From positions 87,879-151,878 of the forward strand of contig JAUYRZ010000042.1 in assembly GCA_030695565.1 (NCBI GenBank): a DNA stretch of 64,000 nt. The letters run 5' to 3'. Shown piece after piece: positions 26,648 to 34,598 of this stretch. Below the pieces are notes generated by a model that saw only the letters and a list, made by a program, of their open reading frames with translations, made no database searches and was not told where the DNA came from. This stretch comes from Archangium sp. GTDB taxonomy: Bacteria > Myxococcota > Myxococcia > Myxococcales > Myxococcaceae. How positions within the stretch are numbered: the first letter of the stretch is position 1; each line of letters starts with the position of its first letter. Made by a program: the position numbers and the translations under genes.

Positions 26648-28399
26648 TCAGGTCACGTTGTCCCAGATGTAACCCTCCGCATCGAGGGCGTGGTCGGCCA
26701 ACGACTTCACGTACTCGTCGTCGTTGTCGTCGATCTGGCTCAGGTTCAGGCGCACGCGCTGGCGCACCTGGCCGGTGAGCACCTGGAGAATCTCCAGCTC
26801 CTTGGTGACCGACCCGGCGCCCTTCTCGGTGACCGCGGTGGAGACGCGCGCCATCGTGCAGGACAACACGAACAGGTCGATCATCATGTCCGCCATGCGG
26901 CGGCTGGCGAACTGCTTGCCGATGATGTTCTTGCCGTGCTTGCGCAAAATACGATCGACCGAGGTGGCCAGATCGCGCGTGAGGTCCTGGAAGACGCTCT
27001 GCTCCTTGTGCAGCGCGGGGTGCAGCTTGGTGAACAGCGCCTTGTCGCGCTTCACGTAGGTGGTGGCCAGCGACGCGCGGCGCCGCGCGTAGTCGGAGAT
27101 GACGCCGAAGCCCTTGATGGGGTTGTCGAAGATGCCCTTGAGCGAGCTGGCCAGTTCTTTGAGCTCGCTGCCCACTTCGTTCATCGCGGTCAGCGCGATG
27201 AAGAGCCGCAAGATGTCGTTGGTGCCTTCGAAGATGCGGTTGATGCGCGCGTCACGCAGCGCGCGCTCGTAGGGGAACTCGCGCATGAAGCCGTTGCCGC
27301 CGGCGATCTGCAGCGCCTCGTCGATGGTGCGCCACATCGCCTCCGAGCCGTACACCTTGGTGATGGCCGCCTCGACTGCGTACTCCTCGTGCCCGGAGTC
27401 GATGAAGTGGTTCACCATGTTGACGGCTGATTCCGTCGCGTAGCAATCGACCACCATGTTGCCGAGCTTCTGTTTGATGAGGCCGTACTCGGCGATGGGC
27501 TTGCCGAACTGCACGCGCTCCTTGGCCTGCTTGGTGGCCAGCGCGATCATCTTCTTCATCGCGCCCACCGAGCCGCCGCCCAGGCCCGTGCGGCCCGAGT
27601 TGAGGATCTTCATCGCCACCTTGAAGCCCTTGCCCACTTCACCCAGCACGTGGCTCTTCGGCACGCGCACGTTCTCCAGAATGACGGTGGTGGTGTTCGA
27701 GGCGCGCAGGCCCATCTTGTCTTCGTGCGGGCCTGTGCTGACGCCTTCCATGTCGCGGGTCACCACGAAGGCCGTCATGTGGCCGCGTTCGGCCTGGCCG
27801 CCGGTCTTGGCGAACACCGTGTAGAACTGCGCGATGCCGCCGTTGGTGATCCACAGCTTGCTGCCGTTGAGCACGTAGTCGTCGCCGTCGAGCACCGCGG
27901 TGGTCTTGATGCTCGCCGCATCGGAGCCCGCGCCCGGCTCGGTCAGACAGAACGCCGCGATCATCTCACCGGTGGCCAGCTTGGGGCACCACTTCGCCTT
28001 CTGCTCATCGGTGCCGAACAACAGCAGGCCGCGCATGCCGATCGATGAGTGCGCGCCGACCGTCACCGCCACCGAGCCGTCGTACTGCGCCAGCTCCTGC
28101 AGCGTGCGTGAGTAGGCGGTGGTGGAGAGCGCCATGCCCCCGTGCGCCTCGGGGATGAGCAGGCTGAACAGGCCGAACTGCTTCATCTCTTCGAGGAAGG
28201 AGTCGGGCATCTCGCCCTTGGCGTCCCACTCCCGAAAGTCTTTCTCGTGCGGCTTGAGCAGCTGCTCGATCGACCCGCGGATGTTCTTGAACACCTCTTG
28301 ATCGGTGTCCTTCATCTTCGGGTAGGGGAGGATCTGGTCCTCCTCGATGGAGCCGAAACAGAGCTGCGAGATGAACGACGGGGCGTTGTTGGTAGCCAT
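26648..28399 (-). CDS. Long-form acyl-CoA dehydrogenase
   Basis: The 583-residue flavoenzyme catalyses the first step of beta-oxidation. FAD and substrate motifs are visible: FCLTEPGAGSD, LWITNGG and GNGFMREFPYERALRD. The catalytic Glu is in RIFEGTNDIL, the position typical of the very-long-chain (VLCAD/ACAD9) type. A C-terminal extension of ~170 residues also fits that type. It complements the FadN/FadA pair at 7.7-11.2 kb. TACCTT lies 9 nt before the ATG with no Shine-Dalgarno sequence. Confidence 0.93.
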   Translation of the reverse strand: MATNNAPSFISQLCFGSIEEDQILPYPKMKDTDQEVFKNIRGSIEQLLKPHEKDFREWDAKGEMPDSFLEEMKQFGLFSLLIPEAHGGMALSTTAYSRTLQELAQYDGSVAVTVGAHSSIGMRGLLLFGTDEQKAKWCPKLATGEMIAAFCLTEPGAGSDAASIKTTAVLDGDDYVLNGSKLWITNGGIAQFYTVFAKTGGQAERGHMTAFVVTRDMEGVSTGPHEDKMGLRASNTTTVILENVRVPKSHVLGEVGKGFKVAMKILNSGRTGLGGGSVGAMKKMIALATKQAKERVQFGKPIAEYGLIKQKLGNMVVDCYATESAVNMVNHFIDSGHEEYAVEAAITKVYGSEAMWRTIDEALQIAGGNGFMREFPYERALRDARINRIFEGTNDILRLFIALTAMNEVGSELKELASSLKGIFDNPIKGFGVISDYARRRASLATTYVKRDKALFTKLHPALHKEQSVFQDLTRDLATSVDRILRKHGKNIIGKQFASRRMADMMIDLFVLSCTMARVSTAVTEKGAGSVTKELEILQVLTGQVRQRVRLNLSQIDDNDDEYVKSLADHALDAEGYIWDNVT

Positions 28400-28408
28400 G
28401 AGGCGCCG

Positions 28409-28414
28409 AAGGTA
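28409..28414 (-). promoter_or_regulatory. -10-like box TACCTT, leaderless candidate
   Basis: TACCTT ends 9 nt before the ATG of the acyl-CoA dehydrogenase at 28399. Confidence 0.45.
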
Positions 28415-28445
28415 ACGCAGCGCGCCGTGGCTCGCACCGAATGCG

Positions 28446-29579
28446 TTACAGGTCGCGCAGCACGTCGTCCGCGAAGCCTTCTCCGCGCACGAAGGCCTTG
28501 AGCAGGCGCTCCACGTTCATGAAGTCGACCGAGCGGCCCACGGCGACCAGGGCGTCACCCCAGAGCTTCTTCTCGCGGGAGCTCAGCTTGCCATCGACGA
28601 CACAGGCCACCGCGAGCACCTGGAGGCTGACCTTCAGCTCCGCGGCCTCGAGGTGCTTCAGGTTCGACAAGAACAGCCCCACGTCGTCGAGCTCGTTCTT
28701 TCCGGTGTCGCCCGCATGCCGGGCCACCGAGCTGAGCAGGCGCACCAGGTTGGGGTGGAGATCCTGCGTGCGTACGATCGCGCTGGCCACCGCGCGAACT
28801 GACGAGAGCTTGCCCTGCGCCGACAACGCGGGTGCGTCGTCGAAGATCGCGTCGACCAGCTCTTCGATGGCGCTGGGGCCCATCGCGCGAATGCGGGCTT
28901 CCCGCAGCACCATCCACATCACGATGCCGTTCCACATCGCGGTCACGGGGAGCGCCACGAAAGGCAGCCCTTTGAGGAGGACTCCACGGAGCGCGGCCCG
29001 GCTGAGCACCCGGCGGATGACCAGCTTGGCGACGAAGTTGGTCACCCCGACCTTCGCCTTGTACGCGAGGGAGATCAGGATGAGCTGCCACCTCTTCGCT
29101 TCGCGGTGAGGGTTCACGCCCACCCTCGAATCGACGGGATTGGGCAGCTCCAGCGCAGCGCGGGCCAGCGCGTCGATCAACGCCTCATCACTCGACTTGC
29201 GGTCGGCGCCGAACAATTCGAGGCCCGCCACGCGCGCCAGCTCGTGCACCGAGCGCAGCGTCTCCCAGTAGATGTACGCAATCTCCGCGACCGAGGCGAT
29301 CACCGTGACCACGCCCATCAAGGTCCAATACGCGACCGGGTCGTTGGCGAACTCCTGGTCGGCGAACACCTCGGCGGTGGCACACGCACCACCCGACAAC
29401 GCACCGGCCAGCGCAGCCCGGGCGATCGCCCCGAACTCCACCCGGCGCAGCGCGCGTTGTTCTTCCTCGTTCAGCACGTGCAGCGCGTCACCCGAAGCGA
29501 CCGCCTTCATCGTCGACGAACGCGACTGAAAGTAGCGGCGGCCCACCCGGGCCATCAGGGGCGGCTGAGCGTCACTCAC
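28446..29579 (-). CDS. LBF_2804-like membrane-associated protein with TerB-like tail
   Basis: The 377-residue product has a hydrophobic N-terminal third (two membrane segments around ~50-110) and another hydrophobic stretch near ~200-225 (VLLKGLPFVALPVTAMWNGI). The soluble C-terminus has VACVVDGKLSSREKKLWGDAL, resembling TerB-like helical domains. I match it to the LBF_2804 family by overall pattern, with moderate certainty. The GTG at 29579 overlaps the upstream stop as GTGA, so it is the last gene of a coupled four-gene operon. Confidence 0.72.
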   Translation of the reverse strand: MSDAQPPLMARVGRRYFQSRSSTMKAVASGDALHVLNEEEQRALRRVEFGAIARAALAGALSGGACATAEVFADQEFANDPVAYWTLMGVVTVIASVAEIAYIYWETLRSVHELARVAGLELFGADRKSSDEALIDALARAALELPNPVDSRVGVNPHREAKRWQLILISLAYKAKVGVTNFVAKLVIRRVLSRAALRGVLLKGLPFVALPVTAMWNGIVMWMVLREARIRAMGPSAIEELVDAIFDDAPALSAQGKLSSVRAVASAIVRTQDLHPNLVRLLSSVARHAGDTGKNELDDVGLFLSNLKHLEAAELKVSLQVLAVACVVDGKLSSREKKLWGDALVAVGRSVDFMNVERLLKAFVRGEGFADDVLRDL

Positions 29580-30133
29580 GGAGCGCGCATTCTCCGCACC
29601 TGCAACACGATGATGCCCACCGCGGCGAGGCCGAAGATGACCGGCGAGACGTTCGAGGCCATCACCCAGTTCGGATCATCGGTGATCAGCCTGGCAGTGC
29701 CGGCGAGGTACTCCGCGCGCGTGCCGACGTGTTTGTACTGATCGAGGGTGATGAAGAGGAACAACACGAAGCCGAGGAGGGCGCCTGCGAACGCGAGCCA
29801 GGCCAGGGCCGTCTGTTTGGCGTGCACCAGCGCCGCCACGCTCAGGCCGCCGATTCCGCCCCACGCCGCGCAGACGAACACGAAGAGCGCGAAGAGCGGC
29901 ACCAGCGGGAGCGACGAGGTGTCCATCGCGTAGAAGAACATCCAGTCGGTGCGGAAGAAGAAGTGCCAGCCGACCGAGAGCGCGTAGACGAGGCCCCAGA
30001 GGAAGGAGAGCTGGCCCACGCGCCAGACCTCGTCGACGCCTCTTGTCTTCACCAGCTTCATCGAGATGAGCGCGAGGATGGCGCCGCCGAACAAGGTGGT
30101 CGGCGGGTCGATCAAGACGGTGGCGAGCATCAT
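29576..30133 (-). CDS. Hypothetical five- to six-helix membrane protein
   Basis: The 185-residue protein is almost entirely hydrophobic with short charged loops (LISMKLVKTRGVDEVWRVG, VRRMRAP at the end). I do not recognise the family. The ATG at 30133 overlaps the stop of the glycosidase gene as ATGA, and its stop overlaps the next start. The much longer ORF to 31324 in the same frame is a shadow of the glycosidase gene. Confidence 0.78.
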   Translation of the reverse strand: MMLATVLIDPPTTLFGGAILALISMKLVKTRGVDEVWRVGQLSFLWGLVYALSVGWHFFFRTDWMFFYAMDTSSLPLVPLFALFVFVCAAWGGIGGLSVAALVHAKQTALAWLAFAGALLGFVLFLFITLDQYKHVGTRAEYLAGTARLITDDPNWVMASNVSPVIFGLAAVGIIVLQVRRMRAP

Positions 30134-31437
30134 GCTGCGGACTTCTGCTCTGCCGGTGGCGGGGGCGTCAATCGCCGCGTGGTGGCCACCGTGCGGTAGT
30201 ACTCGCAGGCCGCGGTCCACTGGCGCTCCATGGTGGTGCGATCCACCCGGTAGAGACCGAACTTCGGGCCCCACGCCTCGAGCCACTCGAAGTTGTCCAT
30301 CAACGACCAGTGCAAATAGGAGCGCACGTCGACGCCGTCTGCGCGGGCCAGCAGCAGCTCGCGCCAGTGCTCGTAGAGATACTGGGGCCGCCGCGAGCCG
30401 GTGCGATCGTCGAGGCCGTTCTCGGTGATCCACACCGGGCGGTCGTACCGCTTGAGCTGGCGGAGGATCTGCCCGAAGCCTTCGGGGTACCACTCCCAGC
30501 CGATGTCGGTCAGGCCGCGCGCGTGGTGATCGAGAAACTCGAACTGCACGAAGGGCGCCTGGGTCACGAAGCGCAGGTGCGCACGCGTGTAGTAGTTGAG
30601 CCCGGTGAACTCGGTCGATTTCGCGGCGCCGTCGATCTTCTCTTTGCCCGCGGTGAAGCCCGGCATTTGCAGCTTCAGCACGCCGGTGGAGAGCGTCTCC
30701 AGGATCGCGTGGTTGTAGTTGCCCTCGGCGAGCCGGGAGAGCGCCTGATCGAGGGGATGCCACCGCCGCGTGGGCGCGAAGAGCAGCATGTTCTGCGCGA
30801 TGCCGATCTCCATGGGTCCGCACCGGTCGAGCAGCGCCTGCCGGGCGATCACGTGCGCGCGCACCAGGTTGGCCATCGCCGCGAACGCCTTGCGGCCATC
30901 CGACACACCCGGCGGCATCGCGCCTGCCAGGTAGCCGCCCAGCAACAACACGTTGGGCTCGTTGAGCGTGGTCACCGCGACGTTGAGCCCCGAGACCAGC
31001 TCCGCGCATTTGTCGGCGAAACGGCTCCACGCGACGAGCGAGGCCGGCTCGTGCCACGGGGTCTCGACGTGGAACCACTTCGGGTGCGTGAAGTGAAGCA
31101 GGGTGACCACGGGCCGAATGCCCGCCTTCACCAGCGCTTCCAACCGCGCGCGGTAGCCCGACCAGGCGGCGTCGTCCCACGTTCCCCGCTTCGGCTCGAC
31201 GCGCGCCCACTCGATGCTCAAGCGGTACGCGGTGGCGCCCAGCTGCTGAATCAACGGCACGTCGTCGAAGAAGCGCTCCCAGTGCTCGACTGAGTTTCCG
31301 CAGCGGGCGTCGGCCTCCTTGCACTTGCCCGCGCGCTCCCAGTCGCTCCAGTCGTTCTCGATGCCGCCTTCCACCTGGTAGGCCGAGGTGGCCACGCCAA
31401 AGGTGAAGTCGGGAGGGAACTCGAGAACCGAAGTCAC
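30130..31437 (-). CDS. Glycoside hydrolase family 1 protein (beta-glucosidase-like)
   Basis: The 435-residue TIM-barrel enzyme has the GH1 acid/base motif TLNEPN and the nucleophile motif ITENG (WITENGLDDRTG). The start of the barrel (PPDFTFGVATSAYQVEGG) is conserved. It should hydrolyse a beta-glycoside, probably in the cytoplasm because no signal peptide is visible. I use the GTG at 31437, which overlaps the larB stop as GTGA; the ORF to 31719 adds an Arg-rich non-coding extension. Being coupled to larB is unusual. Confidence 0.92.
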   Translation of the reverse strand: MTSVLEFPPDFTFGVATSAYQVEGGIENDWSDWERAGKCKEADARCGNSVEHWERFFDDVPLIQQLGATAYRLSIEWARVEPKRGTWDDAAWSGYRARLEALVKAGIRPVVTLLHFTHPKWFHVETPWHEPASLVAWSRFADKCAELVSGLNVAVTTLNEPNVLLLGGYLAGAMPPGVSDGRKAFAAMANLVRAHVIARQALLDRCGPMEIGIAQNMLLFAPTRRWHPLDQALSRLAEGNYNHAILETLSTGVLKLQMPGFTAGKEKIDGAAKSTEFTGLNYYTRAHLRFVTQAPFVQFEFLDHHARGLTDIGWEWYPEGFGQILRQLKRYDRPVWITENGLDDRTGSRRPQYLYEHWRELLLARADGVDVRSYLHWSLMDNFEWLEAWGPKFGLYRVDRTTMERQWTAACEYYRTVATTRRLTPPPPAEQKSAA

Positions 31438-32102
31438 TTCGCGCGCTCGATCGTGTGCAGCACGCGCATCGCCGCGCAGGCCGCTCCGTAGCCGTTGTCG
31501 ATGTTGAGGGTGACCACGCCCGGCGAACAGCTGGACAGCATCGAGTGGAGCGCGGTGTGACCGCCTGCAGCCACGCCGTACCCGGTCGAGGTGGGCACGC
31601 CGATGATCACGCCGCCGAAGAGCCCGCCGACCACGGTGGGGAGCGCGGCGTCCATGCCGGCCACCACGATGGCGATGCTGTGTTCGCGGATCGCTTCGAG
31701 CCGGTTGAGCAGCCGCCACAAGCCGGCGACGCCCACGTCGGCGAACAGCGTCGAGGGCACGCCCGACCAGCCCAGGGTGCGCTGGATCTCGCGCGTCACG
31801 TGCGCGTCGGAGGTTCCCGCCGCCAGCACGGCGATGCGGGTGGGGCCGGTCTCGGCTTTGGGTTTTCCGAAGTAGGCCGTGCGGGAGAAAGACTCGTAGT
31901 CGAGCTCGTCACGATCGGTTTTCGGCAGGGCGTCGAAGGCTTCCTGGGAAAGGCGGGTCAGCAGAAAGCGCGCCGACTTCTCTCGCGCTGCCGCGAGGAT
32001 CTCGGTGAGGTGCTCGGTCGTCTTCCCCTGAGAGAGGATGGCTTCGTCGAACCCGATGCGCTCGCCGCGCTGAAAGTCGAGCATCACTTCAGAAGTAGGC
32101 AT
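31434..32102 (-). CDS. larB: Nickel pincer cofactor biosynthesis protein LarB
   Basis: The 222-residue protein matches LarB, the NaAD carboxylase/hydrolase that begins synthesis of the nickel-pincer cofactor of lactate racemase-type enzymes. The C-terminal AIR-carboxylase-like domain is clear: VLAAGTSDAHVTREI, VVAGMDAALPTVVGGL and GVPTSTGYGVAAGG. LarC and LarE are not in this window. The ATG at 32102 is preferred over the upstream alternative because family similarity starts there and TACTGC lies 6 nt upstream. It heads a four-gene coupled operon. Confidence 0.9.
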   Translation of the reverse strand: MPTSEVMLDFQRGERIGFDEAILSQGKTTEHLTEILAAAREKSARFLLTRLSQEAFDALPKTDRDELDYESFSRTAYFGKPKAETGPTRIAVLAAGTSDAHVTREIQRTLGWSGVPSTLFADVGVAGLWRLLNRLEAIREHSIAIVVAGMDAALPTVVGGLFGGVIIGVPTSTGYGVAAGGHTALHSMLSSCSPGVVTLNIDNGYGAACAAMRVLHTIERAK

Positions 32103-32108
32103 GGCAGA

Positions 32109-32114
32109 GCAGTA
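32109..32114 (-). promoter_or_regulatory. -10-like box TACTGC, leaderless candidate
   Basis: TACTGC ends 6 nt before the larB ATG at 32102, with no Shine-Dalgarno sequence. Confidence 0.4.
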
Positions 32115-32147
32115 CCGTTCCTGTTCCACGCAGTCGAGAAGTGACTC

Positions 32148-32177
32148 CCCTCTCCCTCTGGGCCCTCTGGGAGAGGG
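32148..32177. terminator. CCCTCTCCC/GGGAGAGGG palindrome past the transglycosylase gene
   Basis: CCCTCTCCC (32148-32156) and GGGAGAGGG (32169-32177) form a 9-bp stem. It is 13 nt past the stop of the minus-strand transglycosylase and upstream of larB. Confidence 0.55.
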
Positions 32178-32189
32178 TCAGGGCCGCAC

Positions 32190-33938
32190 TTATTTCGTGG
32201 GCGAGAGATCAGCCGCAGGCCCAGGCCACACCGTCAACGCAGCGCCGACCTTGAGACCCCTGGGAGACCCCAGCGACGCGTTCCACTCCTTCAGATCCGC
32301 CACGTGCACGTCGAAGCGCCGCGCGATGCTCCACAACGAGTCGCCCTTGCCGATGCCGTAGGTGACCTTCTTCTTGCCGTCGACGGTGCTCACCGCGATC
32401 GACCCGCCGAGCGCCACCTTGCCGACCGGAGCCGTCTGCGAGCCCGCGGGCACCTCGTCTTCCGGACGAGCCGCGTTGAGCCCCGAGCGCCGCGCTCGCA
32501 CCACCTGCCGCTCGAGCGCCGTGTCGGTCTTGCCCGACTTGATCGCCTGCGCGCTGGGCACCGGCACCACCAGATCGTTGCCGAGCTTGAGCGTGCGCGC
32601 GCTGGTGAGGTGATTCATGCGCAGAATCGCCTCCTGTGCCGAGTGGTACTGCTGCGCGATCTTCGAGAGCGTGTCGCCCTTCTGCACGCGGTGAATCTTG
32701 AAGTGCAGCCGCTCCGAAGGCGCGAACTTCGCGAAGGTCTCGGTGAACTGATCCTTCTTGCCGCGCGGCAAACGCAGCTTGTACGGATCGCTCTCTGAGG
32801 CGGGCGGGGTGCACCACCGCTTGAGCTCGGGGTTGAACTCCTGAATCTCGTCGAGTGACGAACCCGACGCCTGCGCGATGACCTCGAGGTCGACCGAGTC
32901 GGTGAGCTTCACCTCGTCGAACTCGAACGGCGACTCCGGGGTGAACTCGTCCTGGCTGAAGCCGAACGCCTCGGGGTGTTTGGCCACCAGCGCGCAGGCG
33001 ATCAGCTTGGGCACGTAGTGTTTCGTTTCCCGCGCGAAGCCCTTCTTGTCGGAGAGCTCCCAGAAGCTGGTGGTGCCGTAGGTGTCGACCATGCGCCGCA
33101 CCCGGCCACCGCCCGTGTTGTAGCCAGCCCAGGCGAGGTACCAGTGGCCCAGGTTGCCGTGCAGCTGGCTCAAGTAGTCTGCGGCCGCGTTGGTGGCCTT
33201 GATGGGGTCGCGCCGTTCGTCGACCCAGAAGTCGTCGCGCAGCTTGAACATCTTCGCGGTGCCCGGAATGAACTGCCACGGCCCCACCGCCTTCGCCCAC
33301 GACTTCGCCTGCGTGTTGAAGCCGCTCTCGATCATCGCGAGATACACGGTGTCGCGGGGCAGGCCCTTGGCCTCGAGCAGCGGCCGCATCAATGGAATGT
33401 AGCGGGCGCTGCGCGACATCCACCGGCGGAACCACTTGCGGCCACCACCCTGGAAGAAGTGGATGTACTGAGCCACCAGCGCGTTCATCTCGAGCGGGAT
33501 GTCGTAGCGCTGCTGCACCTTGAGCACGTCGAAGCGCTCGACGTCGGTGATGGGATCGAGCTCGAAGGCCAACTCTTCGCCCGACAGCTCGGAGGCCTCG
33601 AGCGCCTTCTCCAGCCGATCGCGGATCAGCGTGCCGTAGCCCAGCTGCCCCAGCGTCGCGCGAATCGAGGCGCCAGAACGCGCCCTGGGATCGATGGTGA
33701 CCTCTTCGAGCGCCCGCATGGCCTCGAGCTCGGCGTCGGGTTCGGGGTCTCCGTCTTGTTCTTCACGCGGTTGGGCGGCCACGGGAAGTGGCTCGACCCC
33801 CGCATCGCTCGAGGCCACGCCGGCATCGCCGTCGACGGTGACGGTGGCTTGCGCGAGCAACACCATCCCCGGTGGGGGTGGGGGCATCGGCACTTCGGCG
33901 CCGGCGAGGGTCAGCAGGAGGACAGGCAGCATGGTCAT
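32190..33938 (-). CDS. LysM-containing lytic transglycosylase (MltD-like)
   Basis: The 582-residue protein has an N-terminal signal (MLPVLLLTLAGAEV) and a low-complexity acidic segment. The SLT/transglycosylase domain follows, with the catalytic Glu in MIESGFN and the motif KAVGPWQFIPGTAK. Two LysM peptidoglycan-binding repeats close the protein (HRVQKGDTLSKIAQQY and YGIGKGDSLWSIARRF). It should cleave glycan strands in the periplasm during wall remodelling. TAACTT lies 15 nt before the ATG. Confidence 0.92.
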   Translation of the reverse strand: MTMLPVLLLTLAGAEVPMPPPPPGMVLLAQATVTVDGDAGVASSDAGVEPLPVAAQPREEQDGDPEPDAELEAMRALEEVTIDPRARSGASIRATLGQLGYGTLIRDRLEKALEASELSGEELAFELDPITDVERFDVLKVQQRYDIPLEMNALVAQYIHFFQGGGRKWFRRWMSRSARYIPLMRPLLEAKGLPRDTVYLAMIESGFNTQAKSWAKAVGPWQFIPGTAKMFKLRDDFWVDERRDPIKATNAAADYLSQLHGNLGHWYLAWAGYNTGGGRVRRMVDTYGTTSFWELSDKKGFARETKHYVPKLIACALVAKHPEAFGFSQDEFTPESPFEFDEVKLTDSVDLEVIAQASGSSLDEIQEFNPELKRWCTPPASESDPYKLRLPRGKKDQFTETFAKFAPSERLHFKIHRVQKGDTLSKIAQQYHSAQEAILRMNHLTSARTLKLGNDLVVPVPSAQAIKSGKTDTALERQVVRARRSGLNAARPEDEVPAGSQTAPVGKVALGGSIAVSTVDGKKKVTYGIGKGDSLWSIARRFDVHVADLKEWNASLGSPRGLKVGAALTVWPGPAADLSPTK

Positions 33939-34018
33939 GGGATGCAGGGGGACAAGTTAGGAGCGGCTTTCCTCGCAGGTCAAACAAAGCGAAGCAGAGA
34001 GTCCTTCCATCAAACGCA

Positions 34019-34024
34019 TACGCT
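34019..34024 (+). promoter_or_regulatory. -10-like box TACGCT, leaderless candidate
   Basis: TACGCT ends 7 nt before the ATG at 34032 without a Shine-Dalgarno sequence. Confidence 0.45.
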
Positions 34025-34031
34025 CCGGCTC

Positions 34032-34598
34032 ATGGCCCGACGCGTTCGTAAACCCAAGCCGTGCATCTACCAGCTCCACATCGCCTTGAAGGACATGGAG
34101 GCTCCGGTTTGGCGCCGCGTGCTGGTGCGATCCGATGCCCGGCTCGATGCGATCCACTTCACGCTGAATGAGGCCATGGGGTGGAACAACTCGCATCTCC
34201 ACCTGCTCGTATTCGACAAACGCACCTTCGCGAATCCCGACATCGACGAAGGCACTGACTTCGAAGATGAACGGGCTGTGTGCCTTGACGAGCTGGTGGG
34301 CGTGGGGGATCGCTTCTCGTACCACTACGACTTCGGCGACGACTGGATGCACCAGGTGCGCGTCGAGAAGAAGCTCCCCATCGATGATCGGTTCGCCTAC
34401 CCGGTGTGCATCGGCGGTGCGCGGGCCTGCCCTCCGGAAGATTGTGGCGGGCCCTTGGGCTACGAGCGGCTGCTCTCGGCCCTGCTCAATGATGACGACG
34501 ACGAGCTGGTGAGCTGGGTGGGCGGCTTCTTCGACCCCGAAGGGTTCGACGTGAACCGCACCAACCAGCGCCTTCGCGAGTTCTTCCGAGGCTTCTAG
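34032..34598 (+). CDS. Plasmid pRiA4b ORF-3 family protein
   Basis: The 188-residue protein is a compact member of the pRiA4b ORF-3 family, recognised by YQLHIALKDMEAPVWRRV, GWNNSHLHLF-like spacing and FSYHYDFGDDWMHQV. The C-terminal part has CIGGARACPPEDCGG. The function is unknown, though relatives are often found beside insertion sequences and plasmids. The ATG at 34032 is chosen because the family starts there; the ORF from 32976 is an overlap artefact. Its stop codon overlaps the stop of the converging lipoprotein gene in CTAG. Confidence 0.88.
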   Translation: MARRVRKPKPCIYQLHIALKDMEAPVWRRVLVRSDARLDAIHFTLNEAMGWNNSHLHLLVFDKRTFANPDIDEGTDFEDERAVCLDELVGVGDRFSYHYDFGDDWMHQVRVEKKLPIDDRFAYPVCIGGARACPPEDCGGPLGYERLLSALLNDDDDELVSWVGGFFDPEGFDVNRTNQRLREFFRGF

